A program made the position numbers and the translations under genes. From Paenibacillus campinasensis (GTDB lineage: Bacteria > Bacillota > Bacilli > Paenibacillales > Paenibacillaceae): a stretch of DNA of 59,163 nt. The stretch is from contig NZ_NPBY01000076.1 of the NCBI RefSeq assembly GCF_002272015.1, positions 1 to 59,163 of the forward strand. The letters are read 5' to 3'. Of this stretch, positions 16,289-24,090 are shown one piece after another; positions within the stretch are counted from its first letter, which is position 1; each line of letters begins with the position of its first letter. The notes beneath the pieces were generated by a model that searched no databases, had not been told where the DNA came from, and saw nothing but the letters and a program-made list of their open reading frames with translations.

Positions 16289-17368
16289 GTGAGTAGCTTT
16301 ATTGCGGCAATGCTCCTGATGCTCTTTATCCCGGCGTTCGGTAGAAGGCCGGACAGAGAAACGCAATTACGCATAAAAGGATCTGTTCATTATAAAAATA
16401 ACAAGTTTGTGAATGATATCCCTACTTCAACCAGAATGTCTATGCTCAACCAACTATCGGTTCTTTGGGATTTTGCTCGCGGAAAGCCTGCCGATGGCAG
16501 GCCTTCCTCGCCAATTGAGCTGGTTATGACGGATATCGAGAATACGAAACCATTGTCTGATTTCAATCAGGCCATCTGGTTCGGTCATTCCAGTGTACTC
16601 ATTGATTTAGACGGCGAACGCTTACTATTCGACCCGATGTTTGGACGGTCTCCATTCCCTTTTCCTAAGCTGGGAAGCAAACGATTTAACGACAACCTGC
16701 CGATTGATGTTAAAAATATGCCTGCCATTGATGCAGTATTTCTTTCCCATGATCACTATGATCACCTGGATTATTATTCAATACAACATTTAAAAGATAA
16801 GGTTGGTCATTTTTTTGTCCCGCTGGGAGTTGCGGGCCATCTTGAACGCTGGGGTGTCCCTCGCTCAAACATCACCCAGATGGACTGGTGGGAGGAACTA
16901 GAGTGGGAAGGGTTAAAGATCGTCTGCACGCCTGCACGTCACGTGTCGGGGCGAAGCTTCTTGCATAAAAATCGAACCTTGTGGTGTTCATGGTCAATCA
17001 TCGGGTTATCGGGAAGCGTGTGTTTTAGCGGGGACAGCGGGTATGGCCCTCACTTTCGTCAAATCGGGGAAAAATACGGACCCTTTCAACTTACTCTTGT
17101 GGAGTGTGGACAATATGACGAACGTTGGCCGGATCTCCATATGTATCCAGAAGAATCAGTACAAGCCCATATGGACTTAAGAGGTGAATTAATGCTTCCG
17201 ATTCATTGGGCTGCCTTTCAATTAGCACCCCACGGGTGGCTTGATCCAATCCATCGTGTAATGATTGCGGCTAAAAAACAATCGATCACAATTACAGTTC
17301 CTCGTATGGGGGAATCTGTATCGCTACAAGGAGACAACTATCCCGTTAATGAATGGTGGAGTCAATAA
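16289..17368 (+). CDS. Metallo-beta-lactamase fold hydrolase, NAPE-PLD-like
   Basis: 359 residues with an N-terminal hydrophobic segment (FIAAMLLMLFIPAF), suggesting membrane attachment. The MBL core includes WFGHSSVLIDLDGERLLFDP in the first strands, the metal motif HDHYDHLD, ARHVSGR, FSGDSGYG and PIHWAAF. The order matches the NAPE-phospholipase D/UlaG branch, whose eukaryotic members cleave N-acyl-phosphatidylethanolamine. The GTG start follows GGAG by eight bases. Lying beside psd and pssA, it may act on phosphatidylethanolamine or an N-acylated form; that is inference. Confidence 0.85.
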   Translation: MSSFIAAMLLMLFIPAFGRRPDRETQLRIKGSVHYKNNKFVNDIPTSTRMSMLNQLSVLWDFARGKPADGRPSSPIELVMTDIENTKPLSDFNQAIWFGHSSVLIDLDGERLLFDPMFGRSPFPFPKLGSKRFNDNLPIDVKNMPAIDAVFLSHDHYDHLDYYSIQHLKDKVGHFFVPLGVAGHLERWGVPRSNITQMDWWEELEWEGLKIVCTPARHVSGRSFLHKNRTLWCSWSIIGLSGSVCFSGDSGYGPHFRQIGEKYGPFQLTLVECGQYDERWPDLHMYPEESVQAHMDLRGELMLPIHWAAFQLAPHGWLDPIHRVMIAAKKQSITITVPRMGESVSLQGDNYPVNEWWSQ

Positions 17369-17412
17369 ATACGTATCACGGCTTAAAACGGACTGGAAAG
17401 AGGTGATGACTC

Positions 17413-18105
17413 ATCACTAAAATCATACCGAGCCTACTTACTCTTGGTAATCTGAGCTTAGGTGTCATTTCTATCGTGCTAGCATTTAACAATAATACGG
17501 GCATGGCTACGCTTCTAGTTTTTGTTGCGATATTACTTGATGGCGCAGATGGATGGGCGGCACGTAAATTGCATGTACAGAGTGAGTTTGGAAAGGTTTT
17601 GGATTCCTTGTCGGACATGATTACGTTCGGCGCAGCACCAGCCTTTATTCTATATGAGGCAGCATTTCATGAGCTAAGTCCAGCGTTAGGCTTGGGGATC
17701 ACGATCCTGTTTCCTGTTTGCGGTGCTTTGCGCCTGGCAAGATTCAATGTTGAGAACGGAATTAAACAATACTTTGTTGGATTGCCGATTCCTACTGCGG
17801 GCGGGTTGCTGGCTTTACTGTCTTTTTTCAAAGATGATATTCCCGTCATTGTATTATTGGCCGCCTCACTTCTGTTATCACTGCTAATGATCAGTTCAAT
17901 TCGTTACCCAGGCTTTAGAAATTTTCATCCCTCCCGCAGAACGATTTGGGTTGTTCTTCTTATCCTGTTGATACTATCGGGGGGAGGATTTTTATTCGAA
18001 AAACAATTATATGAACTCTTGTTTGCTCCACTTTTTTTGTATGTGGCGTATGGCTTTATGACTTATATGGTGCACGGGTTTTCTGATAATAGGAAAAATA
18101 AATAG
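17413..18105 (+). CDS. pssA: CDP-diacylglycerol-serine O-phosphatidyltransferase
   Basis: About 230 residues of the CDP-alcohol phosphatidyltransferase family, which makes phosphatidylserine. The active site DGADGWAAR then LDSLSD matches DGxxAR-x8-Gx3Dx3D. The family N-terminus (IIPSLLTLGNLSLG, part of helix 1) is encoded from 17413, but no ATG, GTG or TTG is in frame there; the first standard codon is GTG 17476, which would cut off helix 1. A near-perfect ribosome site (AAAGAGGTGAT) ends just before ATC at 17413, so ATC is proposed as start. It is last in the operon with the SDR and NAPE-PLD-like hydrolase. Confidence 0.85.
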   Translation: MTKIIPSLLTLGNLSLGVISIVLAFNNNTGMATLLVFVAILLDGADGWAARKLHVQSEFGKVLDSLSDMITFGAAPAFILYEAAFHELSPALGLGITILFPVCGALRLARFNVENGIKQYFVGLPIPTAGGLLALLSFFKDDIPVIVLLAASLLLSLLMISSIRYPGFRNFHPSRRTIWVVLLILLILSGGGFLFEKQLYELLFAPLFLYVAYGFMTYMVHGFSDNRKNK

Positions 18106-18129
18106 ATAAATAGATAAAGGACGTGGAAT

Positions 18130-18154
18130 GCCGGCTTGCTAAAGTCAAGCCGGC
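18130..18154 (+). terminator. Terminator-like hairpin after pssA
   Basis: GCCGGCTTG pairs perfectly with CAAGCCGGC over a 7-base loop, 25 bases past the pssA stop. The T-rich tail is short (ACTTTA). Confidence 0.65.
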
Positions 18155-18204
18155 ACTTTACTGAAGGTTATGTTAATTTCCGATGTTTACCAGCCAAATA
18201 TATA

Positions 18205-18263
18205 ACCGCCCTGTTAAGGGCGGTGTCGGAACCGAGGGCGAATGGCCCGATGCGTGAATACTG
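18205..18263 (+). repeat. Structured repeat, copy 1
   Basis: ACCGCCC/GGGCGGT hairpin (18205-18224), then AACCGAGGGC, a GGGC-GAAT-GGCCC hairpin and GATGCGTGAATAC. The second half recurs at 20461-20495 with the stem kept and the loop changed (GGGC-ATA-GCCC). This suggests a structured RNA or mobile-element end. No function assigned. Confidence 0.5.
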
Positions 18264-18468
18264 TAATATAGATTCTAATCGATTTATTCAAATGCAGAAA
18301 TATATGCCTTGTCACAGGCATTGGTATTAATCCAGCTATTGTCTTATTTCCCCAATATTCAAGCAACCAAGCAGCCTCTTTCTTAACTGCATTTTGCTCT
18401 CTAAGAATATTAATCCTTCTTGCATCTACTTTGTTCCTAAATTCTCCTGGTAATAAATGAGCTACCAT
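18214..18468 (-). CDS. Hypothetical protein, possibly truncated
   Basis: 84 residues. The first two thirds look like real protein (FRNKVDARRINILREQNAVK, then AAWLLEYWGNKT), but the last 20 residues are read through the structured repeat at 18229-18263. This suggests that the native end was lost when the repeat was inserted. The ribosome site is weak. I do not recognise the family. Confidence 0.35.
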   Translation of the reverse strand: MVAHLLPGEFRNKVDARRINILREQNAVKKEAAWLLEYWGNKTIAGLIPMPVTRHIFLHLNKSIRIYITVFTHRAIRPRFRHRP

Positions 18469-18587
18469 TTCTCGAGTTTTCCGTCACTTAGCATGTTGAA
18501 TGTATCGATTGAATAAACTTCTTGGAAGTCCTTCTTAGCGATCAAGGGCGATTGCCCGCTGTAGGCATGCTGTGTTATCGAGTTTTT

Positions 18588-20084
18588 TTATTCACTGCTT
18601 CTAATGATCCCTATTTTTTTAATATTAATGATTATCGATAAAATACAATTGATAGCAGTAAGACCCATCCACATATATACTGAATATGACATCCATACCC
18701 CTATCATTACATAGTTATAGTTTAATAGATAAGGCCAGATCATGACCAACACCAAAAGCATAATGCTTAAGATTAGTGCGATCCTACTTCCTGTCATTTT
18801 TTTGAATCTTGTCTTTTCTTCTTCAATGTTTAGTTGTATTCCTCTAAAAAGTTTAATTACTTGGACACATAAGATCGCGACGGCTATGATTACCAAGAAT
18901 GAAAATACCAAATCAATTAATAAATACACGTCAGCATAATTATATTTATGCATGTGATTTCCATTCATATTCTCATATAGGTTATTAGCAATTAGCGATG
19001 GTGCAGATGAATTCAAGTTAGCCAGAACAAATATGGCCTGCTGCTTCTCTAAATGAATCATAACGTGCGAGGAATAATTAGGATTACTTCCACTATGACT
19101 AACAACCCTATTGTTCGTATCAATACTCCATCCGAAGGAATAGTATTGATTTTCATCTTCGTATCCCGCCGTTTTGATGTCGACTTGATGAGATCGTTGT
19201 ATCGCTTTCCATAAATGATTTGGTATGTCGCCTATCCCCATTTGAGCATTAATCCAGCGTTCTAAATCTTTTGAATTCGTTACCAGATATCCTGCAGCGA
19301 TATTCCCATAATATCTAGGGGCATCATATTCTAAGCTTCTTCCAAAAAACACACGATATCCTTTGGTAAGTTTATCAGATTCCTTCTCCTGACCTGTTGA
19401 AAAATAACTGTCCGTCATTTTTAATGGAACGAGAATATTTTCAGTTACATAATCCTGATAACTATCACCTGTAACTTGTTCAATAATCATCGCTAAAACA
19501 TCATAATTCACGGTTGCATAAGTATGTTCAGTCCCAGGATATGTATCTAATGCTATGTTTGAAATATTAAGTATGGTCTTTTCAAGCATATCCTCCGTGG
19601 TGCCTTCAGGAATTAACCGAATACTCCATGACGGAATTCCACTTGTATGTGCTAACAACTGATGAATCGTAATATTAACCTTCTCACCCTTAAAGGTTGG
19701 CTCAAACCAAGGAATATAATCTGAAACATTGTCTGAGTAAGATAAGTACCCCTCATCTGCTAACAAAATGACGGCCAAAGCCGTAAACGCCTTAGTAGTC
19801 GATCCCAATTCAAACAATGATTCTTCAGTAACCATTTTATGATTATTAACATCTGCATATCCGTAGACGTTATATTCTGTCTCGCCCTGCTCTGATACTA
19901 CTATAGCCACTCCTGGAGTCGCTGATTTGGCCATTATAGTTTCCACCATATGATCCTCATCATCATAATTTCCTGCTTTAAGCAAAGTTCCGAGTGCATT
20001 CCAACACGCTATAGTAGTAATGATTGCGATAAGTAGGATAACACATACTGTTAATGTGCCTGTTGTACTTAGTATTTTCTTCAA
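18588..20084 (-). CDS. Beta-lactamase-related serine hydrolase with membrane domain
   Basis: 498 residues. An N-terminal membrane helix (about 8-30) is followed by a class C beta-lactamase/penicillin-binding-like domain with SxxK as STTK (FELGSTTKAF) and a YxN-type motif in YATVNYDVLA. Three or four C-terminal helices end the protein. Such proteins are surface peptidases or esterases acting on peptidoglycan peptides. The TTG at 20084 follows AGGGAG by seven bases. It is flanked by copies of the structured repeat and preceded by an acetyltransferase remnant, so it lies in a rearranged segment. Confidence 0.85.
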   Translation of the reverse strand: MKKILSTTGTLTVCVILLIAIITTIACWNALGTLLKAGNYDDEDHMVETIMAKSATPGVAIVVSEQGETEYNVYGYADVNNHKMVTEESLFELGSTTKAFTALAVILLADEGYLSYSDNVSDYIPWFEPTFKGEKVNITIHQLLAHTSGIPSWSIRLIPEGTTEDMLEKTILNISNIALDTYPGTEHTYATVNYDVLAMIIEQVTGDSYQDYVTENILVPLKMTDSYFSTGQEKESDKLTKGYRVFFGRSLEYDAPRYYGNIAAGYLVTNSKDLERWINAQMGIGDIPNHLWKAIQRSHQVDIKTAGYEDENQYYSFGWSIDTNNRVVSHSGSNPNYSSHVMIHLEKQQAIFVLANLNSSAPSLIANNLYENMNGNHMHKYNYADVYLLIDLVFSFLVIIAVAILCVQVIKLFRGIQLNIEEEKTRFKKMTGSRIALILSIMLLVLVMIWPYLLNYNYVMIGVWMSYSVYMWMGLTAINCILSIIINIKKIGIIRSSE

Positions 20085-20095
20085 TGTGGTTCTCC

Positions 20096-20230
20096 CTAAT
20101 TGTAATCTTTCCACTCATCAGATTTCATGCCATAAATCATTCTATCCAGATATTTACCATTGATATATTCATAATCCCTAAGAGTACCTTCATGTTTGAA
20201 TCCTAGTTTCTCTGGAATGACCGAGGAGTG
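20096..20230 (-). pseudogene. 3' remnant of a GNAT acetyltransferase
   Basis: The minus frame ending at TAG 20096 reads VIPEKLGFKHEGTLRDYEY and then GKYLDRMIYGMKSDEW. This is the C-terminal half of a RimJ/RimL-type N-acetyltransferase (VxEKLGF motif). The 5' part is missing; upstream codons are low-complexity. Its stop overlaps the ribosome site of the serine hydrolase gene. Confidence 0.75.
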
Positions 20231-20381
20231 TATGCGACGACGCGTTTTACGATTCTTTTTTTATCATTTTTTCAACATTTTCACTTGTGATGTACAACCA
20301 CCTAACTCCACTCATTCTATCCCTCCCTGTTTCTTCGAGAATTATCTTGTGCTGATTTCCGATAACGTTATTGTATTCACG

Positions 20382-20426
20382 AAACGATCCAGCCTTTAAT
20401 AGATCTTATCTTAGGCTGGATCGTTT
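20382..20426. terminator. Long inverted repeat (14-bp arms)
   Basis: AAACGATCCAGCCT and AGGCTGGATCGTTT flank a 17-base loop. It resembles a bidirectional terminator with modest T runs. It sits in an otherwise empty stretch (20231-20460). Confidence 0.5.
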
Positions 20427-20460
20427 GTTGTCCTGAGCTTCTTCCATGATTATAGACCTG

Positions 20461-20497
20461 ACAACCGAGGGGCATAGCCCAGATGCGTGAATACGGT
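20461..20497 (+). repeat. Structured repeat, copy 2
   Basis: Shares AACCGAGGG and GATGCGTGAATAC with the copy at 18229-18263; the intervening stem is conserved as GGGC-ATA-GCCC. It directly precedes the recombinase-associated motif array. Confidence 0.5.
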
Positions 20498-20721
20498 GTT
20501 ATACGAACCGGAAGGAGGTGACGCACACCCTCCGAAATGCCGATAAACCCTTATGTATCAAGGGATTATGGCGTTTGTAAAACAATCCCAATCAACTGCA
20601 AATATCCCGGTTTTTCGTGAAAGTTATACGAAACCGTATATCCCGTAGTTATACGAAACCCTCCCTCCTACTTCGTATATCCGTTTTGGTTCGCATAACT
20701 TCATAAGGAGGATATGCGAAG
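20498..20721. repeat. Left array of lox-arm-like motifs with hairpin
   Basis: Three direct copies of GTTATACGAA(A)CC lie at 20498, 20623 and 20648. Inverted or variant copies are CTTCGTATATC (20671), GGTTCGCATAAC (20688) and GATATGCGAAG (20711). A palindromic segment with CCCTTATGTATCAAGGG at its centre and AATGCC/GGCGTT arms lies at 20536-20575. The array abuts the first recombinase gene. It is a candidate recombination site or recombinase operator. A similar set occurs at 58312-58510. Confidence 0.65.
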
Positions 20722-21683
20722 TGCAAAACCAAGATCACTTCATTATGAACGTCAATTGGAACGATGCTGTGCAGTTCTTTCTTCAGGATTGCAAATCTCG
20801 AAACTTAACCAAGGAGAGTATTCGTCGTTACCGCAACGGTTTGGAAAAGTTCCACCAGCATCTGGTTACTCAAAAATTGCAATGGTCTGATCTGGCACCC
20901 ACAATCCTTACCCATTACATCATACCGAGCATGCTGGAAGAAGGTCTTTCGCTTCGGACAGTCAATTGCAATCTATGCATTTACAAGGAGTTTTTCAAGT
21001 TTCTCTACGAAGAAGGACTGGCAAAGGCCAATATTGGAATGGGGTTAAAGCCGTTTAAGCTTGAACCTTCTATGGCTCATACCTTTACGGATAAGCATTT
21101 GCATCGATTGCTTTCCCAACCGGATCGGGCTACCTTTACCGGCTTTCGCAATTATGTCATGATGCTGACGCTGCTTGACACCGGAATCCGACTGAAAGAA
21201 TTGGCTGGTCTTCAAATCACGGATTTTTTACCGGAAGAAGGCGTACTCCGAGTCCAGCAAGCCAAAGGCAGGAAAGCTCGACTGGTCCCGATTCAACGTG
21301 TTGCCGCCGATGCCCTGCAACGCTATTTACTTGAGCGAGGGGCATTGAGTCACAATTATATTTGGGTCACCTTGGAGAATGAACCTTTTCGAGCTGGCGG
21401 CATCCGAATCATGATTTCCCGCTATTGCGATACGGCCAAGATTAAAGGCATTCAATGTTCTTGTCATACGTTCCGACATACGTTCGCCAAAAAATACATC
21501 TTGAATGGCGGCGACATGTTCACGCTAAAAAGCATCTTGGGGCACGAACGAATCGAAACCACTGAAATGTATGTGGAACTGTTTGCGCGTGACTTGAACA
21601 TCCAGCACGAGAAGTTTAGCCCGATCGAACATTTGACCGATGAACTCTCCTTTTATATGGAGGAAAGCGAGGTGCAAGTTTAA
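20721..21683 (+). CDS. Tyrosine recombinase (first of tandem pair)
   Basis: 320 residues, the size of XerC/D-like integrases. A SAM-like core-binding domain occupies about 10-105 and the catalytic domain about 120-290. The catalytic set is complete: Arg157 (TGIRLKEL), His249 and Arg252 (HTFRHTF), His275 (LGHE) and nucleophile Tyr284 (TTEMYVEL). GTG start with AAGGAGG nine bases before. Its TAA overlaps the ATG of the next recombinase by one base. The motif array directly upstream probably contains its binding sites. Confidence 0.93.
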   Translation: MQNQDHFIMNVNWNDAVQFFLQDCKSRNLTKESIRRYRNGLEKFHQHLVTQKLQWSDLAPTILTHYIIPSMLEEGLSLRTVNCNLCIYKEFFKFLYEEGLAKANIGMGLKPFKLEPSMAHTFTDKHLHRLLSQPDRATFTGFRNYVMMLTLLDTGIRLKELAGLQITDFLPEEGVLRVQQAKGRKARLVPIQRVAADALQRYLLERGALSHNYIWVTLENEPFRAGGIRIMISRYCDTAKIKGIQCSCHTFRHTFAKKYILNGGDMFTLKSILGHERIETTEMYVELFARDLNIQHEKFSPIEHLTDELSFYMEESEVQV

Positions 21684-22654
21684 TGAGCACCAAGCGTCGG
21701 CAAAATATTCTCACCAGTGTAGAACACTCAAGCACCGTAAAGCAGCAATTGAGCTTCGACGATCTGCTTCAATCATTTATTCTCGACTGCAAGGCCAAAA
21801 ACCTTTCGCCATTGACACTTCGTTTTTACCAGGACAGTGTCCGTCAAATGAAAGAAGCTTTTCAGGAGCAACAAGTCCCACTGGATATGTATACGATATC
21901 GGTCCGCGACATTAAGAATTATTTTATTGCTTACCTCTTCGATCAGGGGAAATCGGACAATACGGTGAACGGACGAATTAAAGCTGTGAAGCAGTTTTTG
22001 AAGTATTTGTACGAGGAAGGCTGGCTCAACTAAAACATCGCCGAAGAGCTTCATGTGGTCAAAGCTGAAAAACTTATGCTGCAAACCTTTACCAAAGAGC
22101 AAGTCGCCGCTTTGCTGGAACAACCGGATCGAAAAACGTTTACCGGCTACCGCGATTTTACGATGATGACGGTACTTCTGGAAACGGGTATGCGCATCAG
22201 TGAGCTTTGCCATTTAAAAATAAGTGATATTTTCTTCAGAGAAAAGGAAATTCGGATTACGAGAGGAAAGGGCGGCAGAGCGCGGAGAGTACCCTTTCAA
22301 CAAACATGCGCCAAAATCATTCGCCGTTATTTGGACATCAGGGGCGATCTGGAGACGGACGCCTTGTTCGTCAACATCAATGATGAGTCGATCAGTACTC
22401 GCGCATTGCAAGATAAAATGAAAGCTTACGGTCACGCCGCAAACATTTCGGGAGTCAGGGTTTCTCCTCATACGTTCCGGCACACGATGGCGAAGTTTTA
22501 CATTTTGAACGGAGGCGATCCGTTCACTCTGCGGCGCATTTTGGGACATGCCACCCTCGGTATGGTCGATTACTATGTCGAGTTATTCAGCAGCGATATC
22601 AAGCAGCAACATAAAAAATATAGCCCGGTGGAAAACATGAAACGCATCATCTAA
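21683..22654 (+). pseudogene. Tyrosine recombinase split by an in-frame stop
   Basis: One continuous frame of 323 codons interrupted only by TAA at 22031, between EEGWLN and NIAEEL. The N-terminal 116 residues are the core-binding domain. The remaining 207 codons hold the complete catalytic domain (GMRISEL, HTFRHTM, LGHATLG, DYYVEL). The stop is at the domain boundary. A GTG at 22055 with a weak GAAGAG site could restart translation, giving a 199-residue catalytic piece. Either a recent nonsense mutation or two working half-proteins. It is a close relative of both neighbouring recombinases. Confidence 0.8.
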
Positions 22655-22673
22655 AATGGCAATGAGAAGGCAA

Positions 22674-22703
22674 AAAAGGCACTTATACAAATCGTGCCTT
22701 CTC
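22674..22703. terminator. Terminator between convergent recombinase genes
   Basis: GAGAAGGCA pairs with TGCCTTCTC; A- and T-rich flanks suit both directions. It lies in the 58-base gap between the plus-strand pair and the minus-strand recombinase. Confidence 0.65.
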
Positions 22704-22712
22704 ATTTCTTGA

Positions 22713-23732
22713 TTACAACACTCTTCCCTTGTACAAATGCCGCATAGGAGAAGATTTCGTATGCTTGGACCGCATTTCTGGCCGCCACAGATTAACATAG
22801 CGTTTTACCATATCTTGTGACGTGTGGCCAAGTATGTCCTGTAAGCTATAAGGATCTCCGTCATTTAAAATATACATCTTGGCAAACGTATGCCTAAGCG
22901 TATGCGGACTCACGCGTACGCCCGTAATGCCTGCGTCTTCACCATATTTACGAAGTGAAGACTGAAACGCACGCACGCCCAGTGAACGCCCGTCTAATGT
23001 AACAAAGAAATACTGTGAGGACAAATTCCCTCTTGCTTTGATATACCGGATGAGCAACTTACGAACGTCATCACAGAACGGGATGTCCCTCGGCTTCTTG
23101 CTTTTTCCAATGACCCCGAGGAGCTGACTCTCCTTAATGTCCACCTGATTGATTTTCAGCTTGGTCAGTTCCCCGACGCGCAAGCCACAATCCAAAATGA
23201 GGGATAACATAACGAAATCTCGAAATCCCGTAAACGTGCTTTGATCTGGTTGCTTAAGCAATGCCACCACCTGCTCCTCAGTAAATGATGGTATAGTAGG
23301 TCGGTGGCCTTTTCGCAATTTTAAGTATTCCGCCGGATTATAAGGAATCCAACCTTCATCGAACAAAAACTGATAAAATCGCTTAATCGCTTTAATTCGG
23401 TTATTGATGGTGTTAAGTTTATAGCCTTTTTCCTCTACCATAACCATGATAAAATGATTCCGTAAAAAATCCGGCGTCACATCATAAATTTCTGCTTCAA
23501 CTTCCTGCTCCTGCAAAATTCGCTGATAGCTTCTCAGACTGCTTTGCTCGAATTTGATGGTATCGTCACTTGATGTTTCCGCTCTACGAGCCTGAAGGAA
23601 AAGCTTGACCGCCTCTTCCCAAGTTAACCGGTAGCCAGAACTTGAGAATGACGCTACGTCATATAGCTCATTGCTGCGCCTCGTATTTCCAGAATCACTT
23701 TTGCGAAAAAGGCTGACAACATTTCCATTCAT
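22713..23732 (-). CDS. Tyrosine recombinase (convergent third copy)
   Basis: 339 residues from the ATG at 23732, chosen for GGAGGGG upstream; the frame stays open 96 codons further but that part looks non-coding. Core-binding domain about 30-140. The catalytic domain has Arg in CGLRVGEL, the SPHTLRHTFAKMYIL box, LGHTSQ and Tyr in KRYVNLW. It shares the QPDxxTFTGFRDF segment with the tandem pair, so the three are paralogues. Three related recombinases together recall Tn554-like and recombinase-in-trio elements, though there all genes usually run the same way. Confidence 0.92.
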   Translation of the reverse strand: MNGNVVSLFRKSDSGNTRRSNELYDVASFSSSGYRLTWEEAVKLFLQARRAETSSDDTIKFEQSSLRSYQRILQEQEVEAEIYDVTPDFLRNHFIMVMVEEKGYKLNTINNRIKAIKRFYQFLFDEGWIPYNPAEYLKLRKGHRPTIPSFTEEQVVALLKQPDQSTFTGFRDFVMLSLILDCGLRVGELTKLKINQVDIKESQLLGVIGKSKKPRDIPFCDDVRKLLIRYIKARGNLSSQYFFVTLDGRSLGVRAFQSSLRKYGEDAGITGVRVSPHTLRHTFAKMYILNDGDPYSLQDILGHTSQDMVKRYVNLWRPEMRSKHTKSSPMRHLYKGRVL

Positions 23733-24051
23733 CCGTATCCCCTCCAATCTTGTATGGGTCAGCTTCCTAAAAAATGAACGAAGACAAAACACCCGTCTAT
23801 TATCTATTTCATTTACAATAAAAAATCGGACCCTTTTGGGCGGAATACGGCTCCCCTTCGTCTTATTATCACGATCAGTGTAATAAGAGTTAAGCAGACC
23901 AACAATTGTGCGAATCAAGAAGTCAGGTCTGAAACGACATCCTATTCCTTCATGGTTTTGCTTTTGATAAGAGTAAACTCTTTTTCCGTAATCAGTGACC
24001 GAGCTAATTCGACTCATCATAAGCCCCCGTTTGGTTCATTACAACTAAAAT

Positions 24052-24090
24052 AGAGATGCGACAAAGACCGATCACCTTATACGCATCTCT
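24052..24090 (+). terminator. Inverted repeat upstream of the third recombinase
   Basis: AGAGATGCG and CGCATCTCT with a 21-base loop, followed by a T-rich tail on plus. It may be a terminator or a recombinase-related site, as a TATCGCATAA motif lies 20 bases further on. Confidence 0.4.

Noticed and set aside
20196..20399. 67-codon plus frame
   Set aside because: Antisense to the GNAT remnant, T-rich, no ribosome site.
20498..20721. Possible CRISPR-like array
   Set aside because: Repeats are only 10-13 bases, in both orientations, and unevenly spaced; no cas genes are present.
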